Positions 1 through 10,469 of a DNA stretch of 64,000 nucleotides are shown here, one piece after another. The translations under genes were made by a program, and so were the position numbers. This DNA is from Okapia johnstoni (lineage: Eukaryota > Chordata > Mammalia > Artiodactyla > Giraffidae): NCBI GenBank assembly GCA_024291935.2, contig CM044310.1, positions 86,665,213-86,729,212 of the forward strand, in the 5' to 3' direction. Position 1 is the first letter of the stretch. Each line of letters opens with the position of its first letter. The notes beneath the pieces were generated by a model. That model saw only the letters and a list, made by a program, of their open reading frames with translations, ran no database searches and was not told where the DNA came from.

Positions 1-35
1 CTGGCAGGCTGCAGGAAGGCAGAGATGATGTGTAT

Positions 36-250
36 GTGTGCATGCTCAGCTGTGTCCGACTCTCTGCGACCCCATAGACTGCAGGCCACCAGGTTTCCCT
101 GACGATGAGATTTTCCAGGCAAGAATACTGGAGTGGGTTGCCAGTTCCTACTCCAGGGGATCTTCCTGACCCAGGGATCGAATCCACATCTCTTGTGTCT
201 CCTGCGTTGACAGGTAGATTCTTTACCACTGTAACCACCTGGGAAGCCTG
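36..250 (-). mobile_element. Bov-tA SINE
   Basis: Reads on the minus strand from a tRNA-like head (near 250) to a BovB-like tail (near 36). On the plus strand the tail appears as gtgtccgactctctgcgacc, the middle as caagaatactggagtgggtt and the head as accacctgggaagcc. Nearly full length (about 215 bp). No clear target-site duplication was found. Confidence 0.93.
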
Positions 251-1329
251 AGGATAATTTAGGTGGTACATTTAAGATGGAGCTAACACAACCTCCTGAG
301 CCACACCAGGAAGGTTGGCCCCCATTGTTGAACCATCCCTAGTGCCCAGATCATAGTGGAAGGAACTCAGACGTCACTTCAGAAGAGCCTGCTGAGGTGG
401 AGGTGGCTACTCATCAAACAAGCCTCCTGGGGGATTCACAGGCAAACTCCATCTGACCTTGACCAGCACTGCCTGGCATCCGGTCCCACCTCCTTCCCCA
501 AAGAGGGTGTCGGGCATCCTTCCAGGATGGGCTTTTATCCCCTTTAAGAGAGAAATAGGAAATGAGCCTTAAGAGAAAGCAAGGAGTTATTGCCGCATTT
601 AATTGCTCTAAAAATATCTCAGGAGAGCTGGCTGTGAGCACCCGCCTCCCACCCCCGGTGCTGATCCAATGTTCCAGGAAGAAGTGGCCAGACCCCAGAT
701 GATGCTGAAGAAGCCCAAACAGCTGAGAATCCTGAGAAGGGCGGGTTTGTACCAGGCCAGCTCAGTAAGAAACAAGGCCCAGATCTCCTGACCTGATGCA
801 GCCTTGGGCACTGCAAGGCTGTCAGGAAGAGGTGGTGTGAAACCATGGTGGGAGGGACCTGACACAGCTCCCTATTCTGTCTATGCCCAGTTCACAGTGA
901 GAGCCTGGGAGTACCTCTCTCATTTCCACTCTAGACCCCTGCCTCCTTCATCTGCAAGAAGATGGGGTCTTGTTCTTTCTAAGGCAGCTTCTGTAGTGGA
1001 CATGGTTGGTGGCCTTCCTAGCACTCCTGCCTTTTCCTTCCTCCTGACAGCATAGGTCTTATTCAGGATCCCTCCATCTCATTTCTGGCTCCAGGAGGAA
1101 ACTCTAGCTGATTTGAGCCATTCAACACATGGCATTCCACGGGATTCTTATTGCTTTAGAGGTGGGTGTATGTCCTGTCTGCTCTGAAATCCATCACCAC
1201 CTTTGTGTCAATGTCCTGCTTCCCACCGGCTGCTCTCAACCCCTGACAAACCACACTGAGACTACATCACTATCTATGACCTTTCTTCAACTTTCCTCTC
1301 CTCTCTCTTCCTTTGGCATCTTCTTTTCA
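251..1329. other. Low-copy DNA, no feature recognised
   Basis: About 1.1 kb without a recognised repeat or gene. Short open frames here (for example 356-547 and 804-1055) have no codon structure or protein family I recognise. Composition is mixed, with a pyrimidine-rich stretch near 1280-1330. Confidence 0.5.
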
Positions 1330-1525
1330 GACTTCCCTGATGGCTCAGACAGTAAAGCATCTGCCTACAATGTGAGAGACCTGGGTTCGATTCCTGGGTT
1401 GGGAAGAACTCCTGGAGAAGGAAATGGCAACCCACTCCAGTACTCTTGCCTGAAAAAATCCCGTGGACAGAGGAGGCTGGTAGGCGACAGTCCATGGGGT
1501 CGCAAAGAGTCGGTCACTTCACCTT
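1330..1525 (+). mobile_element. Bov-tA SINE
   Basis: Plus-strand copy beginning gacttccctgatggctcag and ending near the tail word cgcaaagagtcgg. The last tail bases are altered to gtcacttcacc, so the 3' end is diverged or slightly truncated. Confidence 0.93.
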
Positions 1526-2500
1526 TTCAGACTAACTCCTGGGGTACCAGGAGTGGCCTGAGACAACAGGTTGTAAGATGAGGATGCAGGACTGACTCTC
1601 CCAGCACCTGGCAGGAGACGAGGATGCTGTCTTGGTTGGTGGGTGGAACAGGATAATCCCCTGCACATTGTGGCAGCTCAGCTGTCAAAGATTTTACTGG
1701 GACAACCTGGGAAAGCATACTAGTGGAGGTAGATGCTGAGACCGGAATGATGCTGCAGGCATTTGAAATATATGAGCTGAGCGACATCCACAAAGACAGC
1801 GGAGCTGGCTGGCTGCTGCTAAGTTATGTTGACCCCTGCAGTTTATGGGTGGATAATATGAGACTGACAGTAATTCCCAGGCAGTTAATAGCAAGTATGA
1901 GGACCAGAGGTGGTGGTAGCTCAGAGAAAGTCCTTTATCACCTGCCTGGGAAGGGTGGACACAGCTGAGCAGAGGTGGAGGGCTCAGTTGTAAGAACTGC
2001 ATGACTCCACGGATGTCTAATGCAGCGTCAAAGCAGTTCAGTGATGCAAAGGTCAGCACCCTGGTTGGGACAACCTGGGGCCCTGAAGTATGGAATGGGG
2101 GCTCCCGGGTGGATGTCCTGGAGAACATGGATTCTACAACTCCCTTGGGCCCTTAAGGTTTGCAGAGGTGACCTGCCCTTCCCTAAAAAGAGCCGGCACC
2201 TCTTCTATGCTAGGAGATGCCACATAGCATCTCCCCAACCAGGCAACAAACGATTCCCTTGGGAGCTGATCACTAGGGTGAAATCCCACATTAGTGCCAA
2301 GACTGAGATGACAGGAAGGGGCTATGTGGTTAAAGAATGTGAGAATTAGCACTGTGTCATGGCGCAGGCGGCACCCTGGGGCGAGCTCCTAGGGTTGGGC
2401 TTAAGTCATCTTGTTCAACGTGGCTGGAGTATAAAACTAGATAAACAAGAATGCACCGATCGAGGGCACTTTCTCGGGGCCTGAGGGTTTCACACCCCAG
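1526..2500. other. Low-copy DNA, possibly an old unclassified repeat
   Basis: Nearly 1 kb with no recognised repeat. The phrase gggacaacctgggaaagc (near 1699) is partly echoed by tgggacaacctggggccc (near 2066), which could be chance or part of an old LTR or duplicated segment. The open frames 1723-1968 and 2020-2349 resemble no protein I know. Confidence 0.35.
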
Positions 2501-2512
2501 CAAGGACCCCAG

Positions 2513-2712
2513 TGTGCGTGCTGAGTTGCTCAGTTGTGTCCAACTCTTTGCAACTCCGTGGACTCCAGACCACCAGGCTCCTCTGTCCGTGGGATTCTCC
2601 AGGCAAGAATACTGGAGCATGTTGCCATTTCCTTCTCCAGGGGATCTTCCTGACTCAGGGATCAAACCTGAGTCTCCTGAGTTGGCAGGTGGATTCTTTA
2701 CCACTGTGCCAC
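2513..2712 (-). mobile_element. Bov-tA SINE with perfect 12-bp target-site duplication
   Basis: Minus-strand Bov-tA (tail near 2513, head near 2712). It is flanked by the perfect direct repeat caaggaccccag at 2501-2512 and 2713-2724. The second copy overlaps the expected head sequence, so the exact boundary is uncertain by a few bases. Confidence 0.92.
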
Positions 2713-2884
2713 CAAGGACCCCAGAAAATGGGACAAACTCACTACCGGGGTGGTTACTAGAAGCCTAGAGGAAACAGTGTCTCAGTTGAGAAATCTTTCA
2801 AAATTATTTTTGTGTTAACTGGGTTATTTTCTAGAGTATTTCTTCTTAGGATCTCATTGTTATTTTCTAGTTTAATTTAAAGTC

Positions 2885-2995
2885 TTACGGTGGTTAAGAC
2901 TTCACCTTCCAGTGCAAGGGGCTCAGGTTCGATCCCTGGTCAGGGAGCTAAGATTCCACATGCCGTGTGACACAGCCAAAATTAATTTTTAAAAA
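2885..2995 (+). mobile_element. CHR-type tRNA-derived SINE, short form
   Basis: Contains the CHR head acggtggttaagacttcacc, the B-box-like ggttcgatccctggtcaggg and the end gtgacacagccaaaa, followed by an A/T-rich tail to about 3005. This is the short CHR form, without the long downstream unit. Confidence 0.85.
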
Positions 2996-3005
2996 TTAAA
3001 ATTAT

Positions 3006-4070
3006 TATTCAATTTGATGTTCATAAGAGTCCCAGTGGAAATATCTGAGTTGCACCAGGCAGGAGGCGGAGGGAGAGATGCAGGCTGAGGGAGGTGGGTG
3101 TGCTGATGTGGATCTCATGAGAGGTGGGAAGAGCCATTAGAAGACTCACTTCCACAAAAGGTCCCAGCAGGCACAGCATCCACCAAGGCCATTAAGAAGA
3201 CAGTGGATTTGGGGGAAAGCAGCATCACTACAAAGCTCAGTGGAGGCTTTCCCCGGCCAACCTCTAACCACAGGGACCATAATGGTCCAAGGGCAGCAAC
3301 TGCAGAGCTCCAAGATCCATCTCCATCTTTACACCCAGACCACTCCCCCACACAGGCTGCTCCCAGCCACTGGATGAATGTGGCAGGGCTACTAAGCCAA
3401 GCTGTATCCAGGGAGACTCCTCCAATGGTGACCTGGGGACTGTGGCTCTTAAACTCCCCAACAGCTTTACTGACCCTTCTGCAGGCCTGCCAGGAGGTCC
3501 AGGACACTCCCACCCAACCTCACTGCCCTTTCTCCTTGCTCAGGGTCAGCTGGTGGTTCCCCAATCACATCCTTGTGCATTTGCTTCTCAGAATAACTCA
3601 CGGAGGAGCCATGCCAAGGAAGACAGAGTAGAGAGACAAAGGAACCAGGTCCTTTGCAATTTCCTCCAAGCTATTGGACTCCCAGCCCTGCTGCCTGTCT
3701 GATGAAATCCCCACTCCAGTGAGATGCAAAGCTTCTTATATGCCAGCTCTGAGGTCTTTGCCCAGGGTAGCCAGAGCAGAAGCTGATATGACTTCCCATA
3801 GTGATTTCTCGTGAGACTTGGAGGCTCAGATGGTATATGACCAGGTTTTGAACCCAGGTCTTTCAACTTTTATGTGACTATTTCAGGCTATTTTCCATAC
3901 AACTTAAGGCTCTAGATTGAATGACTTTTCAAGGGAAGAGCCTTCCTCCAGCGAAGGATACACAATCCTACAAACAAATAGCCACTCACTAACAGATCCA
4001 GTGAGTCAACGAGGGTTACCAAAACTTTGTATTTATAACCGAAAATTAGCAGGTTAGGAGAGCTTCCTGA
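3006..4070. other. Low-copy DNA with one MIR fragment
   Basis: No gene recognised. A likely minus-strand MIR remnant lies near 3820-3870 (gaggctcagatgg, then ttttgaacccaggtcttt). The frames 3115-3513 (minus) and 3203-3631 (plus) overlap each other and show no family resemblance. Confidence 0.45.
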
Positions 4071-4074
4071 AGAC

Positions 4075-4385
4075 TTGATTCAGCATTTGGCAAAGAAGAT
4101 GGGCTGCCGTGCAAGGCTTGGCAGCATCACAAAATGCTACCACATGTTCCCACAGGCCGGGATCTCACACGCGAGATGCTCGGGCCCCGTCAGGGCTGCC
4201 TTGGGCTGGTCCTGGTTTTCAGTGGCTGCTATTCTTACATTTAATTATGAATCACTGTTGGTTTGGTTCCCTCGTCATCACTGCAGCTTGTGGCGGGTGG
4301 TTGGTTAACCCCACAGCGTGCAGGGAGGCATATTTGCACCAGTGGAGTGTGGGGCCCATGATTTTCCAATAACTACCAGACTCTG
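4075..4385. promoter_or_regulatory. Candidate conserved noncoding element 1
   Basis: A repeat-free island with intact CpGs (acacgcgagatgctcgggcc near 4168) beside an AT-rich core containing tttaattatgaatcac near 4240, a homeodomain-like TAATTA word. It lacks the decay seen in flanking DNA. Classification as regulatory is inference from composition. Cross-species alignment would decide. Confidence 0.3.
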
Positions 4386-4957
4386 AAACATGTAGGTGTT
4401 GCTGTTTGGCTATGAATCACCCCTGTGCCCTTATTTCTCTCGCAGAATGTATCCATGAGCTTCTGCAGTGCTCCCACAGGGGCCCTTTCATGTCATCGCT
4501 GCCTCCTTTTTCCTTCTGGCCGTCGGATAGGATGAGATAGAGGGTCTGGGGGTTTCGGTTTGGCCAAAGTGGGCTGTGGACACAGTTGTCGGGGAGCCAG
4601 TGTTCTAGAAGATTCTCGGACTGAGGTGCAGGGGATTGAAGAAGGGGAAAGGGAGGAGGGAAAAGTGAAAGGAGCAAGGATCTTGACCCTCTACTCCCAT
4701 GTCAATCAGAGTGTCTCCATGGAAGCTTGTCTCCTGTGCTCTAGTCCTGTGGGGGCTGGGAAGGGGTGGGGAGGGGTAGGGTGGGGGCTGGCACTCAGCA
4801 GTAAGCAGAGACTGTGCATCACTAGTGTCTGCTGGGAAGGACCCTAAGTTAATTCTACACCACTACTGTGTCACTAGTTTTCTGGTGGCAAGCAACAGAA
4901 ATCAAGTTGAGCTAACTTAAACAGAAAAACAAACAAAAAAACTTCCAACAAACAAAT
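4386..4957. other. Low-copy DNA with G-rich tract
   Basis: No gene recognised. Contains a purine-rich stretch near 4630-4680 and a guanine-run tract at 4751-4791 that fits a G-quadruplex pattern on the plus strand. The 3' part (4900-4957) is A-rich and leads into an L1 3' end. Confidence 0.45.
4751..4791 (+). repeat. Guanine-run tract, G-quadruplex-like
   Basis: Seven runs of three to five guanines are separated by one or two bases (pattern GGGGG-ct-GGG-aa-GGGG-t-GGGG-a-GGGG-ta-GGG-t-GGGGG). This exceeds the usual four-run, short-loop G4 pattern. Confidence 0.7.
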
Positions 4958-5530
4958 ATACATATATACACAACTATGTGTAAAATGATAGCTAATAGGA
5001 AGCTACTGTATAGCACAGGGAGCTCATCTCAGCGCTCTGTGGTGATCTAGAGGGGTGGGATGTGGGGGTGGGAGGGAGATTCAAGAGGAAGGGGGTATAG
5101 GTATACATATAGCTGATTTGGGCTTTCTGGGTAGCTCAGCTGGTAAAGAATCCACCTGGAACACAGGAGACCCCAGTTCAATTCCTGGGTCGGGAATTTC
5201 CCCTGGAGAAGGGATAGACTACCCACTCTAGGATTCTTGGGCTTCCCTGGTGGCTCAGATGGTAAAGAATCTGCTGGCAATGCGGGAAACCTGGGTTCAA
5301 TCCCTGGGTCGGGAAGATCCCCTGGAGGAGTAATGGCAACCCACTCCAATATTCTTGCCTGGAGAATCCCATGGACAGAGGAGCCTGGCCGGCTAGTCCA
5401 TAGGGTTGCAAACAGTTGGACATGACTGAGCAACTAAGCATAGCACACCACACAACATAGCTGATTCACATTGTCGTACAGCAGAAAGTAACAAAACATT
5501 GTAAAGCAACTATCCCCCAATTAAAAAAAA
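4958..5530 (+). mobile_element. Ruminant L1 3' end, interrupted
   Basis: 3' UTR signature on the plus strand: agcacagggagctc near 5014, then ggtatacatatagctgatt, resuming as ctgattcacattg and gtaaagcaactat, and ending in an A-rich tail near 5521. It is split by the SINE at 5119-5456. Severely 5' truncated. Confidence 0.85.
5119..5456 (+). mobile_element. Bov-tA SINE with doubled head, inserted in L1
   Basis: Two tandem tRNA-like heads (starting near 5119 and 5240) share one tail. The first head stops at the internal junction attcttgggcttccc (5233-5247). The 10-bp target-site duplication atagctgatt lies at 5109-5118 and 5457-5466, so the doubled unit inserted as one element. Confidence 0.9.
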
Positions 5531-5753
5531 ACCCACCTCACTGCAGGGATACCAAGTAGTTCACAAAACAGATAGGAAGGTGAAGAGTCAGTTAGTTATG
5601 GAATTATGATGGGAACCAGGACAGCTTGGAACACCAATACAGAAAGAAATATTAATATTAGAGGCACCATTATCAGAATGATGAAGACAGTGCTAGGCAG
5701 TCTTTACTGTGAAGTTCCAAACACTCAATTTGTCTTTTCTTATTTAAGCCTGG

Positions 5754-5965
5754 GCAACAATCCTAGTAGCTCAAATGGTGAAGAAACTGCCTGCAATGCA
5801 GGAGACCTGGGTTTGATCCCTGGGCTGGAAAGATTTCCTGGAGAAGGGAATGGCAACCTACTCCAGTATGCTTGCCTGGAAAATCCCATGGACAGAGGAG
5901 CCTGGTGAGCTATAGTCCATGGGGTCATAAAGAATTGGACACGACTGAGTGACCGAGCACATAAA
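5754..5965 (+). mobile_element. Bov-tA SINE
   Basis: The diverged head gtagctcaaatggtgaag, the middle ctccagtatgcttgcctgg and the tail ggacacgactgagtgacc are all present. It is preceded by about 220 bp (5531-5753) of low-copy DNA with no recognised feature. Confidence 0.9.
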
Positions 5966-5982
5966 CTAAAACACAAATAAAT

Positions 5983-6040
5983 CAGTTACCCTAAATCACA
6001 CAGATAGTAGAGCCAGCAGCCTGTCTCAACCTGGCTGTGT
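5983..6040 (-). mobile_element. MIR fragment
   Basis: The words cagttaccctaaatcacac and agtagagccag match the antisense MIR core (tcacacagctagtaagtggcagagcc type). Short and diverged. Confidence 0.4.
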
Positions 6041-6490
6041 GCTGCCCAACCCCCACCACCCACCCCACATGAAGGTCACTGCTCTCAGTGGTTATCTGTA
6101 CCAATTGCCTCCTTCATGGCTCTAAAATGCACTTCCCCAACATCTGTCTTGAAGTCTGAGATCATAACAACCCTTCTCTTGCTAGTCCCATGTATCTCAC
6201 TGTGGCCTGTGGTTCCCCTATATCCTGCCCATGTGTTGTACTCCTTTATTAAAACCTCCTCATGTTATCTTAATTTAAATGTGCCACCTGTAATAGCACT
6301 AGTATTCATACTAGCATATTTCATAGCACGCTAAACGCTTTTGATTATAAACCACACCATTATTCTATGTATTTATCATGAAGAGATAGAAAAAAATGTG
6401 GCCAATTAAACGATGCCATGCTTCATTGATTGTGTGGCCATCATCAGAGTGTGAAAATGTGTGTCTTAAACCAGTGAAATAGAGTATTAC
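6041..6490. other. Low-copy DNA, possible old repeat
   Basis: The stretch 6180-6300 (ctttattaaaacctcctcat, then aatgtgccacctgtaatagc) resembles the 3' part of an old mammalian repeat that I cannot name. Related wording occurs near 35660-35830. The rest is AT-rich and unremarkable. Confidence 0.3.
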
Positions 6491-6494
6491 TCCT

Positions 6495-6600
6495 GCTTCA
6501 GGGATGAAGGGATGACAACAGAAGAAGATAAGTAATTCGTTGAGTCATCCAGCCAGGAGATGGCTGAGCCAAGGTTTATACCAGACAGTTTCATTCTAGA
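6495..6600 (-). mobile_element. MIR SINE fragment
   Basis: The antisense MIR core is readable: taagtaattcgttgagtcat, then ccaggagatggctgagccaag and a 5'-end word like ccagacagtttcattctag. Confidence 0.5.
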
Positions 6601-6660
6601 TTCCATTCCTTACCCACTCCTGTGGGGCTCTGGTATATGACGCCGGGCTGGGAGAAATGC

Positions 6661-6697
6661 TGTGGGGGTGGAGCGGGGTGGGTTTGGGGTGGGGGGC
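6661..6697 (+). repeat. Guanine-run tract, G-quadruplex-like
   Basis: Runs of five, four, three, four and six guanines with loops of one to four bases. It lies in a GC-rich 300-bp stretch (6601-6935) that holds no recognised gene or repeat. Confidence 0.65.
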
Positions 6698-6934
6698 AGT
6701 CTTGCAGCTGCGGCCAGCAGAGAGAACAGAGGGCTGGCCTGGACCACATGCTGAATCCAAAGGTCTGGGGGCCCATGCACAGGGGCCGCTGGGCAACTCG
6801 GTGGGGAGAGAAGAGCAAAAAGGCCAGCGCCCCCTAGCGGAGAAGTCAAACACTGCCCCCAACCCTGGGGTGGGCGGAGAGGATAACCCCACTTCCCTCC
6901 CTAAAGAGGCCCTGGTCCCCCACCCCCACGCCAT

Positions 6935-7195
6935 GCCTTCCAAGTTCAACATGTCATCCATGGACAAATATAGACCAGGAGAAACCTAAATAAGTGAGTG
7001 GCTGCTCGGAGCCGCAAGACAGCTAACCATAATGGGGGTTTTTGGTTTTCTGCTTGAGACACAAACAGCACATTCCTCGGCCGAAATAGCCGGGTGGAGA
7101 AACGGGGCATTATTGGGCAGGAACACCCGGCCAGGATGAGCCAAACAAGACAGAAATAGGCCCAAGCTACCACATGAAGGGAGCTTGTCAGTGTT
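6935..7195. promoter_or_regulatory. Candidate conserved noncoding element 2
   Basis: Repeat-free. Retains CpGs in ctcggccgaaatagccgggtg (near 7077) beside AT words such as ctaaccataatggggg and gcattattggg (a SOX-like ATTATTG word). The mix of preserved CpG and AT-rich binding-site-like words is unusual for the local background. The regulatory role is inferred only. Confidence 0.3.
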
Positions 7196-7199
7196 TGGC

Positions 7200-7560
7200 C
7201 GACCGTGCCCCCCCTGGCCCTGCCCCGCGGGGGTGTTGCTTTTACCTGGGGAGGCTCCAGTGTCACACCTCCCTCACCTCCGTCCCCGGATGAAGGCTGG
7301 GGTGTGCTTCCCTGGGCCCTCAGCCTTCGGCAGCGGGGGTAGCAGCGCCCTCCTCAGACAAGGGTCCTGGGGAAGGGACAGGAGGTCTGGATCCTGGCAT
7401 CCCTGTCCCCACCATATACGAACAAACACACCCTTGGAGGCTCCCCCAACACACAGCACAAATGCCCTCACAGACCCACACAGACACACGCCATCTCCCC
7501 ACAGGTCCAGAAATACAAACGTGAACTTATGCAGCCATGCATGCAAGATTGAGACTGCAC
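7200..7560. other. GC-rich low-copy DNA grading into CA-rich repeat
   Basis: GC-rich from 7200 to 7400 with some CpG, but too short and too CpG-poor to call an island by eye. From about 7420 the sequence becomes CA-rich. Confidence 0.4.
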
Positions 7561-7800
7561 GTGCACACAGGAACACAAAGGCAAGCGCAGGCCACAATGT
7601 CACGCACACACCCACATACACACAGATACACGCACGCACCGACACCCACACATGCCTGAGAGATACACACAACCGTGCCCACTTATCCTTATACACACAC
7701 ACATACACACACTCATATGCACATGTAGCTCACTTATCCTTACACACACACACACATACACACACTCATATGCACATGTAGCTACACACAAACATCCAGG
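7560..7800. repeat. Imperfect (CA)n-rich tract with a tandem 51/53-bp duplication
   Basis: Long interrupted CA-type tract. It includes a tandem duplication: 7680-7730 (51 bp) and 7731-7783 (53 bp) both start cacttatcctta and end cacatgtagct. They differ only by a t/c change and one extra CA unit. Open frames through here reflect the repeat. Confidence 0.9.
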
Positions 7801-8934
7801 TAGGCAAGTGTACACTCATGATCATATAATCTTAGTCACCTTGTCACTGGCCCCATGAGCCTCCTCTTTCTCTGGATGTCATCACCCCAGAAGTAACTTG
7901 GCTGTCTTTGCCCCAGAGGGCTGGGGTCATCTCATCAGAAGAAATATCCAAGAACATCCTTGAGGGGCTCTGGGACGGGAGGGTTAGGGAGAAGTTGCCG
8001 AGGAAGTGCAGAATCTACCTGGTCCTGCGGCCCACACCCCGGCTCCCAGCTGGCCTTGCCTCACCTTGTTCTCCAGGTCGTCCCCAGCAAAGGAGTAAAC
8101 AGTAACCCAGTCCCAGGTCCTTCTCATAGTCTGGTCTGGCCATGTCCACAGCTTGTCGGCACTGCATTTACATGAACTTCCCAATCCCTGTGAGTCTATG
8201 AGCTCTGTGCGGCCAGGGCCCCGCACTGATGCTCATCCCAGGATGCACTGCGGTGCTTGTGCTCAATATCCATATCAATAAATGAATAAATGGGTGAAGT
8301 CAGAGAGCGGGGATTGATAGTCCCACCTAACAGCTGGAGAGACTGAGGCCCAGAGAGGCGTGGGTCTGCCCCCAGGGCTGCCCCCATCTACGGAATCCCT
8401 TGATTCCTTCTTCCTCCCCACACCCGGGCCTGGGCTGGGAAGCTTGGACAAGCTGGAAGCAAGGTGGGCCTGGGAGCTCCAGACTTCCTGCCCTGTCTCT
8501 GCCCTGTGCCAGCACCAGGCATGGAAGCGACTTTCTAGCATCTCCTCCACCCCTTGGAAGTGCTGGCTGCCTACTCTTGCCCCAGCCTCTGCACCCAAGT
8601 TCCCCTCGGACATGGGAAGGGACCACAATTTTCTGGCCCCAAGACCAGGCTGGAAAGGAGGAACTGATGGAGACAGCAGGGGTCAGTGTTTGTTCAGCAG
8701 AGGCCACACAGGGAGGGGCGGGGAGGACCAGTGTCTCTCAGGCTGGGTACCCAGCAGAAGCTCAGACACAGGGCGACAGACCTACAGACCAAGCCCCTGG
8801 CCTGAGCTCAGAGCAGAGGAGGGCACCAGCTGAATCTCCCCAGGAACCCACACTGGCGTGCTGGGAAAGACCTTTACATTGTGGCAATTTGGGGATTTTC
8901 CAGCTTTTGTTCTGTATCAATAGATAGAAACTTT
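7801..8934. other. GC-rich low-copy DNA with a MIR fragment
   Basis: A minus-strand MIR fragment lies at about 8283-8360 (gagactgaggcccagagagg). The remaining 1 kb is GC-rich, with several overlapping open frames (8327-8707 minus, 8360-8833 plus, 8400-8927 plus) that occupy all frames, as expected from low stop-codon density rather than coding. No family is recognised. Confidence 0.5.
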
Positions 8935-9460
8935 TCTTCAGATAATCTTTGTTTTCAGTTTTAAATGAAGGTATAATTTACATTCAGTAAAAACGCACCC
9001 TTAGAGTGCACAACTCTGCTGGTTTAATAAACATGGTTGTGTCACTATGATCACAAAGAAGAGATGAGAGTCAGCCTTCCCCAGAGTCAGCCCTCCCTTC
9101 CCCCCTCCAGCCCCCCACTTTGTAGACCCCTCCCCAACCTGAGAAGTCAGTGTTCTCTTTCCACAGACTTTTGCTATTTTCACAATGCTGTGGAAATGAG
9201 AGCCTACATGTCATAGCCATTTCATTTAACATGCAACATCTGGGATTGGCCGTGTTGCTGTCTTAGCAGTCCATTCCTTTTGATTGCTGGGTAGTATTTC
9301 AACATCTGGAAAAAGCACAGTGTGTCTACATCCCACATGTGGGGCCTTTAGATTGTTTCCACTTTTTGGCTATTTCAACTACAACTTCTATGAACATTCG
9401 TGCACCTGTTTTTATGAAAACATATGTATTTTTTTTGTTCTTTGGTAAATAACCCAGGAA
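8935..9460 (-). mobile_element. Old L1 (L1M-type) fragment
   Basis: Antisense wording of the L1 3' region: ttgctgggtagtatttcaac, then ttgtttccactttttggcta and ttctatgaacattcgtgcac. Diverged enough to predate ruminant L1s. The middle (9080-9140) is C-rich and diverged. Confidence 0.8.
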
Positions 9461-9630
9461 GCAATAAAGGAGCAAAATAAGTGAGATGGAGAAAGGATAA
9501 AAGGAAAAAGAAGGGAGGGGTGTTTCAGTGACAGCTACTATATGCTCATCATTAGCTTTAATCCTTCCAATAGCCTGACTTGTACAAAATGTGTACCATT
9601 ATTTTCTGTACATATACATGTAGATTGACT
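9461..9630. other. Low-copy DNA
   Basis: Short A-rich then mixed sequence between an old L1 fragment and the AT-rich tract. Nothing recognised. Confidence 0.4.
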
Positions 9631-9720
9631 ATATTAATATGTGCTAATGTACATATATTAATATATATAGTGTATATTAAATACATTAATATATTATATA
9701 TTTAAATATATAACATATAT
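9631..9720. repeat. AT-rich low-complexity tract
   Basis: Dominated by tatatta and atatata words, with almost no G or C from 9655 to 9720. A second short AT run resumes at 9788-9815, after the SINE fragment. Confidence 0.8.
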
Positions 9721-9786
9721 TTTGTTGTCATTCAGTTGCTAAGTCATGTCCTATTCTTTGCGACCCCATGAACTGCAGCATGCCAT
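9719..9786 (-). mobile_element. Bov-tA/BovB tail fragment inside AT-rich DNA
   Basis: Only the antisense tail remains: ttgttgtcattcagttgc, then tctttgcgaccccatgaactg. It ends abruptly at tgccatgatata, where the AT repeat resumes, so the element is heavily 5' truncated. Confidence 0.75.
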
Positions 9787-9889
9787 GATATATATACAAT
9801 TTTATATATACTGCACATTCATGTATCAGAATCTTGTATAGTACTGACTGTGTGCCAGGTCCTCTTTTTAGAACTTTGCAAATATTTTA

Positions 9890-10195
9890 AAAATTTTTTA
9901 TTATAAAAGTCACATAATATGAAACATGCTATCTTAACCATATTTAACCAGACAAGTCAGTGGCATTAAGTACATTCACATTGCCGTGCAACTCTTACCA
10001 TCGCCCATCTCCTGAATTTTTCACCTTCCTAAACTGAAACTCCGCCCCCAGTGTTTACACCGACTCCTCCATTCACCCGCCACACCCTCTGGCCCCTGGC
10101 ACACACCAATGTACTTTGTGACTCTATGAATGTGGCTATTCTAGGTACCTCATATAAGTGGAATCAAACAGTATTTGTCTGCACCTACTATATAT
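9890..10195 (-). mobile_element. Old L1 (L1M-type) fragment
   Basis: Antisense L1 words include catgctatcttaaccatatt, ggcattaagtacattcac and ggctattctaggtacctcat, followed by ataagtggaatcaaacagta. It may be the same ancient element as 8935-9460, separated by rearrangement or later sequence. Confidence 0.8.
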
Positions 10196-10199
10196 TGGG

Positions 10200-10425
10200 A
10201 GAGTTTCCCAGGTGGCACAGTGGTAAAGAATCTGCCTGCCATTGCAGGAGACACAAGAGATGCAGGTTCAATCCCTGGGTCAGGAAGATCCCCTGAAGAA
10301 GGAAATGTCAACCCACTCCAGTATTCTTGCCTGGAGAATCCCATGGACAGAGGAGTCTGGTGGGCTAGAGTCCACGTGGTCACAAAGAGTCACACAACTG
10401 AGCAACTGAGCACATACATACACAG
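10200..10425 (+). mobile_element. Bov-tA SINE
   Basis: The head gtttcccaggtggcacagtg, with an agacacaagagatgcaggtt insert typical of one Bov-tA subfamily, a middle with the standard ctccagtattcttgcctgg, and the tail cacacaactgagcaactgag. Confidence 0.93.
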
Positions 10426-10469
10426 CACTGTATACTGGAATGCATTTTTAAGGTTAACTTAATATATGT

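Noticed and set aside
1723..1968. Short frame beginning MEVDAETGMMLQAFEIYELS as a possible conserved peptide
   Set aside because: No recognised family, no exon context and short length. Similar frames occur throughout the window by chance.
6600..7400. CpG-island promoter
   Set aside because: GC-rich with G-runs, but CpG density by eye is low and patchy, and there is no adjoining gene or exon.
7185..7781. 198-codon open frame
   Set aside because: It runs through GC-rich DNA and then the CA-repeat tract, which translates into Thr/His repeats. Other frames are also open, so the length reflects composition.
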